DNA of 64,000 nucleotides, from NCBI RefSeq assembly GCF_024172165.1, contig NZ_JAMZEB010000002.1, forward strand, positions 10,142,501 to 10,206,500. Direction: 5' to 3'. The stretch is from Nonomuraea thailandensis. GTDB lineage: Bacteria; Actinomycetota; Actinomycetes; Streptosporangiales; Streptosporangiaceae. The notes below the pieces were generated by a model, which saw only the letters and a program-made list of their open reading frames with translations, was not told the DNA's origin and searched no databases. This document shows, one piece after another, positions 37,596-45,537 of the stretch; positions within the stretch are counted from its first letter, which is position 1; the number at the start of each line of letters is the position of its first letter. The translations under genes were made by a program, and so were the position numbers.

Positions 37596-38270
37596 GTGAG
37601 CCACGATGAGCTTCCTGAACCGCCTGAGATAGCGCGGGACGTCTTCACCGGGGAAGCTTGGGAGCGTGCCAACGCCTTCGCCGGGCTGCTGGCGGGCCCG
37701 GGTGTCGTCCGTGGGCTGCTGGGCCCGCGGGAGGTGCCGCGGATCTGGGATCGTCACCTGCTCAACTGCGCGGTGGTGGCCGAGGCGGTGCCGCCGGACG
37801 TGCGACTGGTGGACATCGGCTCGGGAGCGGGGCTGCCCGGTCTGGTCCTGGCCATTGTGCGGCAGGACATCACGGTTACGCTGTTGGAGCCGCTGCTGCG
37901 CCGTACCGTGTTCCTGGAGGAATGCGTTGAGGCGCTCAAGCTGGACAACGTCGAGGTGCTGCGCGGCCGGGCGGAGGAGCTGGCCGGCAAGCGCGAGTTC
38001 GACGTCGCCAGCGCCCGCGCGGTGGCGCCGCTCGACCGTCTCCTGACATGGGCGATGCCGCTGCTTCGCGAGGGCGGCGAGCTGATCGCCATGAAGGGGG
38101 AGCGGGCCGCCGACGAGCTCGCCGAGGCGGAGGCCCAATTGCGGGCCAGCGGGGCCCGAACGGCCGAGCTTGTGACCGTCGGGCACGGTAAGGTCGAGCC
38201 GCCTGCAACATTGGTTCGGGTGGTAGCGGGTCGCGCGCCGGAGCGAGCAAGGCCGCGACGGAGGAGGTGA
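37596..38270 (+). CDS. rsmG: 16S rRNA m7G527 methyltransferase RsmG
   Basis: A 224-residue SAM-dependent enzyme that methylates G527 of 16S rRNA; its loss gives low-level streptomycin resistance in several bacteria. Motif I VDIGSGAGLPGLVLAI is followed by TLLEPLLRRTVFLEE, the ASARAVAPLDRLLTWAMPLL block and basic C-terminus. GTG 37596 (MSHDELPEPPEIA) gives normal length; an earlier GTG at 37449 would add 49 Pro/Arg-rich residues without family features. Its end overlaps the longest parA frame. Confidence 0.93.
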   Translation: MSHDELPEPPEIARDVFTGEAWERANAFAGLLAGPGVVRGLLGPREVPRIWDRHLLNCAVVAEAVPPDVRLVDIGSGAGLPGLVLAIVRQDITVTLLEPLLRRTVFLEECVEALKLDNVEVLRGRAEELAGKREFDVASARAVAPLDRLLTWAMPLLREGGELIAMKGERAADELAEAEAQLRASGARTAELVTVGHGKVEPPATLVRVVAGRAPERARPRRRR

Positions 38271-38416
38271 CGGTTGTGCCAGTCGCGATAAGCGGTCTGG
38301 GCTGGCCGGACAGCCGTCGGTCCGAGAGTCCCAACGGGGTTGGCTGGCCTGAAATGGGCGTGTCGCGACAGCAAACTCCCGGCACCGGCACACCACTGGT
38401 TGAAAGGATGGCCAAC

Positions 38417-39343
38417 GTGACCCAGACCCCCCTGAACCCCGGTGATTCGCCCCTGGTACGAGAGGCCCTCAGCTCAGTGGTTTCACGTGAAACATCTGCA
38501 ACCCAGACGGCCGCTCAGCCAGGCGAGACCTCAAGTGACGGCAACGGATCGTGGCCACGCCCGGCCAAGACCAGAGTGATCGCCGTTGCGAACCAGAAGG
38601 GCGGCGTGGGCAAGACCACCACTTCGGTCAACATCGCCGCCGCCCTGTCCATGCACGGCCAGCGCGTCCTCGTGGTGGACCTCGACCCGCAGGGCAACGC
38701 TTCCACAGCCTTGGCGACGGAGCACCGTGGTGACGTTCCCGACGTGTACCAGGTGCTGGTGGACGATCTGCCGATGGCGGACATCGTCAAGCAGGTGCCC
38801 GACATGCCGAACCTCTACTGCGCTCCGGCCACCATCGACCTGGCGGGCGCGGAGATCGAGCTCGTCTCCCTCGTCGCCCGCGAAGCCCGCCTCCGGCGCG
38901 CCCTGGCGGCGTACGACGCGGTGGACCTCGACTACATCGTGATCGACTGCCCGCCTTCGCTCGGGCTCCTGACCGTCAACGCGTTGGTGGCCGCGGAGGA
39001 GGTCATGATCCCGATCCAGTGCGAGTACTACGCGCTGGAAGGGCTCGGCCAGCTCCTTCGGAACGTCGACCTGATCAAGGCGCATCTGAACCCGGCGCTG
39101 CGGCTCTCGACGATCGTGCTGACGATGTACGACGGGCGTACGCGACTGGCTTCGCAGGTGGCGGATGAGGTGCGGGCGCACTTCGGGGAGACGGTGTTGA
39201 GTACGGTGATTCCGCGTAGCGTGCGGTTGTCGGAGGCGCCTAGTTATGGGCAGTCGGTGATGACGTACGATCCGGGGTCCAGTGGGGCGATGGCCTACAT
39301 GGACGCCGCCCGCGAGATCGCCCACCGCGCCACCGTCGCCTGA
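38417..39343 (+). CDS. parA: Chromosome partitioning ATPase ParA
   Basis: A 308-residue deviant-Walker ATPase that moves ParB-parS complexes to segregate origins. The motifs are KGGVGKTTTSVN (signature Lys present), VVDLDPQGNAST, IDCPPSLGLLTVNAL and QCEYYALEGL. The first 50 residues are disordered, and their DNA contains a parS site. GTG 38417 has AAAGG nine bases upstream; ATG 38408 is directly against that RBS and so less likely. The gene is separated from parB by 1.75 kb, which is unusual. Confidence 0.96.
   Translation: MTQTPLNPGDSPLVREALSSVVSRETSATQTAAQPGETSSDGNGSWPRPAKTRVIAVANQKGGVGKTTTSVNIAAALSMHGQRVLVVDLDPQGNASTALATEHRGDVPDVYQVLVDDLPMADIVKQVPDMPNLYCAPATIDLAGAEIELVSLVAREARLRRALAAYDAVDLDYIVIDCPPSLGLLTVNALVAAEEVMIPIQCEYYALEGLGQLLRNVDLIKAHLNPALRLSTIVLTMYDGRTRLASQVADEVRAHFGETVLSTVIPRSVRLSEAPSYGQSVMTYDPGSSGAMAYMDAAREIAHRATVA
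38480..38493. promoter_or_regulatory. parS site within parA
   Basis: Perfect 14-bp palindrome GTTTCACGTGAAAC within the 5' variable part of parA (encodes SSVVSRETS). Confidence 0.93.
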
Positions 39344-41091
39344 CACCCCGCACAGGGCCTGCTCTGCGCCTGGCATGTCCGTGTTGGGTATGTCCGCCTT
39401 GGCTGCGGCCCTGTTTCGTGCGCGCTCGCTCGGTACGTCCTGATCACTTTCGTACGGTCGCATCGCCTACGGCCGTGCGTCGTGCACCGCATCGATCGAG
39501 GCGCTACGCACCTCCGCACCTACGCGACCGACCGGGCATCGGGTGCACCATGTAGAGGCCCGGAGCCGGGGAGGTGCGGTGGGGGAGGGGCGCGGAGGCG
39601 GATTTGGTGCCTGCGAGTTGGGCGCATCGCCGGCGTGGGGCAGTGCGTCTGGAGGAAGGCGCATCGCGCGACGCTGGTCGAGCATGTCGTGATCCACGCC
39701 TTCCGCGTCTCGCCTTCACGCCGTGCCTCTTCTTCGCCAGCGGTTCACACGGTGAGCACCATGTCCTTCTCACGCCGCGCGCGATCCCGCTACGTTGCGG
39801 CGGGCGCTGTGGGCGTCGTGTACTGCGATGGCCATGCAGTGCTGGGCAAGGCCGTGCAGTGCCGGGCGGTGCGGTGCGGTGCGAACGTCGCGCACCCGCA
39901 GCCCTTCGCATCGCCATCGCGTATCACGACCTGCGGGCGCGGCGGCCGGTGCGCAAGGCCGCCAGTTGCCCGCCGTGCGGTAGCCGCGCAGTTGTGCGGC
40001 GTGCCGAGCTCATCGGTCGCCTCGACCGTCGTGTGCAGTGCCCGGCTCGGACCGTCGACCCCGCAGTTGCGCCGCTGCGTACTGCGCTCGCTCTTCGTGG
40101 CATCCCACGCCTTGCTTGCCGTGCCCGACCGCCTCGTGCCGTGCTTGCCGTGGGGTCTCGCCTCGTGCGGTGCTCGCCGGGGGCCCTCGCGCCGCGCTGG
40201 CATCCGTTTGCCTCGCCGGCTCATCATGCTGCCCCCGCATCGCACTCGCCGTACACCGCCCTCCACGCCGATGAGCTCGCCATGTACCGCCCCGCACTGC
40301 GCTCGTCGTACACCGCCCTCTACACCGTGTTCGCCATGTACAGCCCTCCGCGCCGCGCTGCCTTCTGCGCACTGAGCCCGTTCACCGCATCGGCCCCCGT
40401 CGTGCCCGCTACTCGCGTTGCGCCACTGCGCCGGCTCCCAGCGGGGAGGCTCGCTCTCGTGCCACGTTGTGGCCCCTCGCCGGGGCAAGCACGCCGCACG
40501 CCGCACCGCCGCTTCCCGTACTTTGCTACCCGTCGTGTTGCGGTCGCCGTGCCAGTCCGGTCCCGCGTTGGCCTGTTCGCCGTGTCGGCCCCGGTCGCGT
40601 TGGCCCGGTCGCGTTGGCCTGCTCGTTGCACCCCACGCTCGCCTCAGTCGCTCATCACAGCGAACCCAGCGCTCGCATGCTGAGCGTCCATTCACGTCCA
40701 GCTCGCCGCGCGCTGCTCGCCTCGTCTGCTCCCTCGGGCGGGGTCTTCACTCCGGTCCGCTGATCGTGCCGTGTCTCCCATGCCGTGGGCCGCGATTCGC
40801 GTGCCGCATCGGACGCCGATCCGTGTTTCGCGCGCCGTGCAGTGCTGGACGCGGCGTTCCCCGCATCGTGGTGTGTCGCACGACGCGTGCCCGTGCTGTG
40901 GGTGGCGTGCTGCGCTCCGTCTGCGTGGATAAGGAAGGGCATCTTGGGGCTCAGTCACGAGTTGGGCAGGTTTGTGATCGTGTCGGTGTAAATCCAACGG
41001 GGTGGTGTGTGGCGAGGGGGCACCCCGCGGGGCGGGCGACGGTAACCTCTCCTGGAGTGACCGGAATCGACCGGGTGGATGAGGAGACGCA
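39344..41091. other. Long parA-parB spacer without recognisable genes
   Basis: 1748 bp between two genes that normally adjoin. Open frames exist in several registers because of high G+C, but none has a recognisable domain; the peptides are rich in Arg, Ala, Cys and His and no frame stands out. The sequence is dense in short repeats of GTGC, CGTG and GCATCG type and contains diverged 57-bp tandem repeats near 40211-40365. The last 60 bp supply the parB RBS (GAGGAG). I see no RNA gene or transposase remnant. Confidence 0.7.
40211..40365. repeat. Diverged 57-bp tandem repeats in parA-parB spacer
   Basis: GTACACCGCCCTC occurs at 40251 and again at 40308 (57 bp apart), each followed by CTCGCCATGTAC- or TTCGCCATGTAC-like sequence. 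A more diverged unit precedes from about 40211. The period equals 19 codons; the minus frame reads EGGVRR(A/V)(Q/R)CG in successive copies. Confidence 0.65.
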
Positions 41092-42054
41092 GTGAGTCAG
41101 CAGCGGCGGGGATTGGGCAAGGGGCTCGGGGCGCTCATCCCGACCGGTCCCATCGTTGACGGTACGGGGGCGGCGCCGACCCCGTCGAACGGGTCAACGG
41201 GGGAGACGGGGCCCAAGCCGATCGCCGGGGCGTACTTCAAGGAAGTCGCGCTGTCCGCGATCGTCCCCAACCCGCGGCAGCCGCGTGATGTCTTCGACGA
41301 GGAGCGGCTTGAGGAGTTGGCGGCGTCCGTCCGGGAGGTCGGGCTGCTACAGCCGATCGTGGTCCGGTCGGTCGGTGGTGGCAAGTACGAGCTGATCATG
41401 GGGGAGCGGCGTTGGCGGGCTTGCCAGCAGGTGGGCCTGGACCCGGTGCCGGCGATCGTCCGCAACACGCAGGACACCGACCTGCTGCGTGACGCGCTCA
41501 TCGAGAACCTTCAGCGCGAGCAGCTGAACGCGTTGGAAGAGGCGGCGGCGTATCAGCAGCTCCTTGACGACTTCCAGGCGACGCATGATCAGCTTGCGAA
41601 GAAGGTTGGTCGCTCTCGCTCCCACATCACCAATACGCTGCGCCTGTTGAACCTCCCTCCTGATGTCCAGCTCAAGGTGGCGGCTGGATCCATCACCGCC
41701 GGTCACGCCCGAGCCCTTCTTGGGCTTGAGAGCGCTGAAGAGCAGATCAAGCTCGCCAAGCGCATCGTGGCGGAGCTCCTCTCGGTGCGGGCCGTGGAGG
41801 AGATCGTGGCCATGGGGAGCGCGAAGGCGGCCAAGAAGCCGGTGCGGGAGCGCCAGGTGGCCAAGCCGACCGCGCCGGGGCTCACTCATCTTGCCGACCG
41901 TCTTTCCGATCACTTCGAGACCAAGGTGAAGGTGGATCTCGGGCGCAGGAAGGGGCGCATCGTGGTGGAGTTCGCCACGATCGATGACCTTGAGCGCATC
42001 ATCGGCACCATGGCGCCTGAGGCGGTGCGTGCGATGCGGGAGGGTGAAGAGTAG
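41092..42054 (+). CDS. parB: Chromosome partitioning protein ParB
   Basis: A 320-residue CTP-dependent DNA clamp that loads at parS and spreads. The N-terminal ParA-stimulating peptide is MSQQRRGLGKGLGALIP. CTP-binding motifs are VPNPRQPR, YELIMGERRWRA and ENLQREQLN. HTH KKVGRSRSHITNTLRLL follows, then a C-terminal dimerisation domain (KVKVDLGRRKGRIVVEF). GTG 41092 has GAGGAG upstream. Four parS sites lie within 550 bp downstream and one in parA. Confidence 0.97.
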   Translation: MSQQRRGLGKGLGALIPTGPIVDGTGAAPTPSNGSTGETGPKPIAGAYFKEVALSAIVPNPRQPRDVFDEERLEELAASVREVGLLQPIVVRSVGGGKYELIMGERRWRACQQVGLDPVPAIVRNTQDTDLLRDALIENLQREQLNALEEAAAYQQLLDDFQATHDQLAKKVGRSRSHITNTLRLLNLPPDVQLKVAAGSITAGHARALLGLESAEEQIKLAKRIVAELLSVRAVEEIVAMGSAKAAKKPVRERQVAKPTAPGLTHLADRLSDHFETKVKVDLGRRKGRIVVEFATIDDLERIIGTMAPEAVRAMREGEE

Positions 42055-42151
42055 GAAGTGACCCACCCGAGGGTGGTCGTCGCTCAAGGGGTTGTCGGTC
42101 GAGCGTTGTGGGTCGAAGGTCGTCCCCCGAGGGTGGTTGGTCGGCTGGTTG

Positions 42152-42165
42152 GTTTCACGTGAAAC
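42152..42165. promoter_or_regulatory. parS site 1 of cluster
   Basis: Perfect GTTTCACGTGAAAC, followed by A. Confidence 0.95.
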
Positions 42166-42199
42166 ACGTCTCTGAGGGGTGCTACGCATCTCTGGCGTT

Positions 42200-42213
42200 G
42201 TTTCACGTGAAAC
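42200..42213. promoter_or_regulatory. parS site 2 of cluster
   Basis: Perfect GTTTCACGTGAAAC, preceded by T; 48 bp from site 1. Confidence 0.95.
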
Positions 42214-42471
42214 GTGCGGAGCGGATGTCCCGCACGACGGAGCCTTCCGCGGTTGATGGCTGGAGCGGGCGACGTCCGGCAAGCGATTTCATGGTTGGCT
42301 CTCACTTCCGGTGCCCGCGTCGGCGGGGCGCTCAGCGCTTAAGGCCGGTTCATGGGCCGCGCGCTCGTCACCTGACGGTTGCTGGAGATGCGGTTAGGGC
42401 GGCCAGGGCTTCTGGGGAGAGCCGGTGTGAGGGGCCGATTGGGCGCGTTGCTTGCCCTATGGGCGGGCGAC

Positions 42472-42485
42472 GTTTCACGTGAAAC
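42472..42485. promoter_or_regulatory. parS site 3 of cluster
   Basis: Perfect GTTTCACGTGAAAC, followed by A; 272 bp from site 2. Confidence 0.95.
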
Positions 42486-42583
42486 AGCGGACGTGGCGGC
42501 TTGGGTCGGGCGGTGCGCGACGATGGGTGCGAGCGAAGCGATTCGCTCGGGGCGGTGAAGCCGGCGGGAGTCGACCGGTGCGT

Positions 42584-42597
42584 GTTTCACGTGAAAC
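42584..42597. promoter_or_regulatory. parS site 4 of cluster
   Basis: Perfect GTTTCACGTGAAAC, preceded by T; 112 bp from site 3 and close to the threonine aldolase stop. Confidence 0.95.
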
Positions 42598-42622
42598 TTG
42601 GGTGCCGTGCGGCGGGCGTGCG

Positions 42623-43669
42623 CTACATGGCGGCGGCCTTGTGGATGTCGTTGAGGAAGTCGTCCACATGTTCCGGAGTGGTGTCGAAGGCGGTCATCCA
42701 GCGGACGGTTCTCGCGGCTTCGTCCCAGTAGTGGAACAGGTAGCGCTGGCGGAGGGATTCCGCGACCGGGAGCGGGAGGGTGGCGAAGACGGCGTTGGAC
42801 TGGACCGGTTGCGCTAGAGAGACGCCTGGGATGTCCGCGAGGCCGTCGGCCAGGCGTGCGGCCATGGCGTTGGCGTGGCCGGCGTTCTGGCGCCACAGGT
42901 CGTCCGTCAGGAGGGCCGTTAGTTGTGACGAGATGAAGCGCATCTTCGAGGCGAGTTGGAGGGACTGGCGTCGGAGGAACGGTACGGCGTGCGCCAGCGA
43001 TGAGTCGAGGACGACGACGGCCTCGGCGGCCAGTGCGCCGTTCTTCGTGCCGCCGAAGCTGAACACGTCCACCCCGGCGTCCGTGGTGATGGCCTTCAGG
43101 TCGCAGTCGAGGTAGGCGGCGGCGTTGGCGAGCCTGGCGCCGTCCACGTGAAGGCGTAGGCCTGACTCGTGAGCCGCTTCGGCGAGGGCGGCGATCTCGG
43201 TGGGGGAGTAGGTGGTGCCGAGTTCGGTGGTCTGGGAGATGGAGACGACGGAGGGCTGGGACTCGTGGGGGTTGCCGAGGCCGCCCAGGCGCGACTTGAT
43301 GTCGGTGGGGCGTAGCTTGCCGTCCTCGGTCGGGACCGTCATGAGTTTCACGCCGAGCAGGCGCTCCGCTGCTCCCGCTTCGTGGGTGGCGATGTGGGCG
43401 CTGTCGGCACAGATGATGGCGCTGTAGCGGCCCAGCATGAGGGCGAGGCCGACCATGTTGGCGCCTGCTCCGTTGAGCATCGCGAAGCCGTCGGCGCCTG
43501 GGCCGAATACCTCCTTGATCTTTTCCTCGAATGTCGAGGTCCAGGTGTCGTCGCCGTACGCGGGTGCGTCACCGGTGTTCGCGGCGGCCATGGCTTGGAG
43601 GATGGCTGGGTGCACGCCGGCGTGGTTGTCGCTGGCGAAGCTCTTGGGGTACATCGAATCGATCAGCAC
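42623..43669 (-). CDS. Low-specificity L-threonine aldolase family enzyme
   Basis: A 348-residue PLP enzyme that should split threonine or allo-threonine to glycine and acetaldehyde. The family start SFASDNHAGVHPAILQAM, then HIATHEAGA and HVDGARLANAA, and the PLP-lysine segment FSFGGTKNGAL are intact. The listed GTG start gives MLIDSMYPKSF; ATG 43654 is an equal alternative and neither has a clear RBS. Upstream lies a hexamer repeat. The gene is convergent with parB across the parS cluster. Confidence 0.9.
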   Translation of the reverse strand: MLIDSMYPKSFASDNHAGVHPAILQAMAAANTGDAPAYGDDTWTSTFEEKIKEVFGPGADGFAMLNGAGANMVGLALMLGRYSAIICADSAHIATHEAGAAERLLGVKLMTVPTEDGKLRPTDIKSRLGGLGNPHESQPSVVSISQTTELGTTYSPTEIAALAEAAHESGLRLHVDGARLANAAAYLDCDLKAITTDAGVDVFSFGGTKNGALAAEAVVVLDSSLAHAVPFLRRQSLQLASKMRFISSQLTALLTDDLWRQNAGHANAMAARLADGLADIPGVSLAQPVQSNAVFATLPLPVAESLRQRYLFHYWDEAARTVRWMTAFDTTPEHVDDFLNDIHKAAAM

Positions 43670-44400
43670 AACGTAAGGCTACTGACACGGCTCAGACGGT
43701 TCGTCTGGTCGTGGCCGTGGCCGTGGCCGTGGCCGTGGTCGTGGCCGTGGTTGTGGTCGTGGTTGTGGTCGTGGTCGTGCGCATGGTCGTGCGCGTGGTG
43801 GGCGGGGACGGCGGTGGTGGGCGGGGATGGCGGTGGCGACGGCGACGGCGGTGGTGGTGGTGGGTGGCGGTACGGGATCGTGCCCGCGTCGGTGCTGCGA
43901 TGCTGCGGCGCGTCAGTGGTGCAGTGTGTGGGGCGTCGCGTCCAGTGGGTGTGGGCCGCGCGCGACGTGCTGCGGGTGGTGGAGTGCGATGGCCGCCGGG
44001 GTGCTCTGCGAATGGAAAGTGCCGCGACGGTGGAGGGCGCTGCAGTCGGATACGCCGCGGGTGAGTGGGCGCCGGAGTCAGGTGCGTCGCGGGCGGGAGA
44101 GTGCCGGAGTCGGGACCGCCACGGGTGAGGAGTGCCGGAGCCTGACGCGCTACGCGCGAGAGGTCCTGCCGTTGGCGGGTCGCATATGGATGGCGCGGTC
44201 AGGTGCTGCGTGTGCTGGGAGGTGGGGGCGTTCGGTGGTAGCGCGTGTGAACGCTGCATGTGCAAGGGCCAGTGAATTGCCCTCCACGCGTACGGACGTG
44301 TGGAGGCAGCACCCAAGACGCCTTGCGTCACCGGGCCGCCGCCGGCCGTGCGGAAGAAGGTCGCATGGCCGGCGCAGCAAGCCTCGGGAAAGACAGCCGC
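43670..44400. other. Low-complexity intergenic region
   Basis: A 731-bp gap holding a hexamer microsatellite (43707-43800) and then G-rich, degenerate repeats (GCGGTGG, GTGCCGGAG). A 222-codon minus-strand frame exists but is low-complexity and unlike a protein family, so I do not call a gene. Promoters for threonine aldolase must lie at its left end. Confidence 0.6.
43707..43800. repeat. GTGG(C/T)C hexamer microsatellite
   Basis: About 15 copies of GTGGCC/GTGGTC/GTTGTG-like hexamers in tandem, beginning GTCGTGGCCGTGGCCGTGG. It lies about 40-130 bp upstream of the threonine aldolase start. Confidence 0.9.
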
Positions 44401-45360
44401 TCAGGAGGTGGCGGAGCGGGATGCGGCGTTCTGGAGGAGGGTGCGGCAGAGCTCGCCGAGATCCTCCCCAGCAGCCTCCGCCGCCATGGGCAGCAGCGAC
44501 GTCTCGGTCATCCCAGGGGCCACGTTCACCTCCAGGAAGTGCGGCACCCCGTCGGCGTCCACGATCAGATCAGTACGGGAGATGTCGCGCAGCCCCAGCG
44601 CGGTGTGGGCGGTCACCGCGGTCTCGGCGCAGGCGGCGGCCGCGGCGGCCGAGAGGCGGGCGGGGGCGAAGAACTCGGTGTGGCCGGCGGTGTAGCGGGC
44701 CGCGTAGTCGTACACGCCTTCGTCGGGGACGATCTCCACAGCCGGCAGGGCGACGGGCCCGGAGCCGAGGTCGACGACGGAGACCGCCACCTCGACGCCC
44801 TCCACGTACCGCTCGATCAGCGCCGTGTCACCGTAGGCGAAGCAGCCGACCATCGCGGCGGGCAGCTCCTCGGCGGTGGGGACGAACGAGGCGCCGAGGG
44901 CGGAGCCGCCGCGGGCGGGCTTGACGAACAGGGGCAGCCCGAGGCGCTCGACGATGCGGCCGAGCACGACCGTGGCGCCGAGGTCGTGGAAGGTCTCCTT
45001 GGGCAGCGTGACGGACGCGGGGGTGCGCAGGCCGACGGAGCGGACGACGGCCTTGGCGGTGGGCTTGTCGAAGGCCACGCGGCAGGCGTCGGGGTCGGCG
45101 CCGACGTACGGGACGTTGAGCAGCTCCAGCACGGACCGGATGGCGCCGTCCTCGCCCGCGCCGCCGTGGAGGGTCACGAAGACCGCGTCCGGCGGGTCGG
45201 CCAGGACGGAGGGCACGAGGGAGGCGTCGGTGTCGCGGGTCTCCACGTCGATGCCCGTCGCGCGCAGCACCTCGCTGACTCTGCGACCCGAGCGCAGAGA
45301 AACCTCCCGCTCGTAGGAGAGGCCTCCGGCCAGCACGAGCACGTGGCCCAGATCGCTCAT
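44401..45360 (-). CDS. D-alanine--D-alanine ligase-type ATP-grasp enzyme
   Basis: A 319-residue ATP-grasp ligase for peptidoglycan precursor synthesis. N-terminal VLVLAGGLSYEREVSLRSGR and HGGAGEDGAIRSVLELL match Ddl. The omega-loop region VYDYAARYT retains the Tyr of D-Ala-D-Ala rather than D-lactate ligases, and the metal site EVNVAPGMTETSLLP ends the domain. ATG 45360 is set by GGAGGGATG upstream; a longer start adds 25 non-homologous residues. A second Ddl elsewhere is possible because this one is away from mur genes. An amino-acid ligase role cannot be excluded. Confidence 0.88.
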   Translation of the reverse strand: MSDLGHVLVLAGGLSYEREVSLRSGRRVSEVLRATGIDVETRDTDASLVPSVLADPPDAVFVTLHGGAGEDGAIRSVLELLNVPYVGADPDACRVAFDKPTAKAVVRSVGLRTPASVTLPKETFHDLGATVVLGRIVERLGLPLFVKPARGGSALGASFVPTAEELPAAMVGCFAYGDTALIERYVEGVEVAVSVVDLGSGPVALPAVEIVPDEGVYDYAARYTAGHTEFFAPARLSAAAAAACAETAVTAHTALGLRDISRTDLIVDADGVPHFLEVNVAPGMTETSLLPMAAEAAGEDLGELCRTLLQNAASRSATS

Positions 45361-45493
45361 CTCATCCCTCCGCTGAAGCCGCTGGCTGACGCCGCTGATG
45401 GCAGGCTGTCCAACCGTACCGGCGGCTGGGGCCAATGGTGTACGGGAGGTGCTTTCTCCGGCGATCCCCTCCCATCTCCTCCGTAAACAGCGA

Positions 45494-45528
45494 CAGGCCG
45501 GCGTCGCATCGAGCGCGACACCGGCCTG
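45494..45528 (-). terminator. Terminator after the aminotransferase gene
   Basis: CAGGCCGG-c-GTCGC pairs with GCGAC-a-CCGGCCTG around ATCGAGC. It lies just beyond the aminotransferase stop at 45538. No T-run follows. Confidence 0.65.
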
Positions 45529-45537
45529 CCGGTGGGA

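Larger units (their letters stand above)
42055..42622. other. parS-containing intergenic region after parB
   Basis: 568 bp without a supported gene, between parB and the convergent threonine aldolase gene. It carries four perfect parS sites at 42152, 42200, 42472 and 42584. It is probably the main ParB-loading region in this window. Confidence 0.85.

Noticed and set aside
39574..40683. 369-codon frame (and a 301-codon minus frame) in the parA-parB spacer
   Set aside because: No domain, low-complexity Arg/Ala/Cys content, and several frames are equally open, so no gene is supported.
42152..42597. CRISPR-like array
   Set aside because: The repeated 14-mers are palindromic parS sites at uneven spacing, not direct repeats with uniform spacers. 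No cas genes are present.
43663..44331. 222-codon minus frame ending in a His-Gly-His-Asp-rich tail
   Set aside because: The His-rich tail is only the translation of the hexamer microsatellite; the rest has no family features and overlaps the threonine aldolase promoter.
44260..45486. 408-codon plus frame opposite the Ddl-type gene
   Set aside because: Antisense shadow of a well-supported gene.
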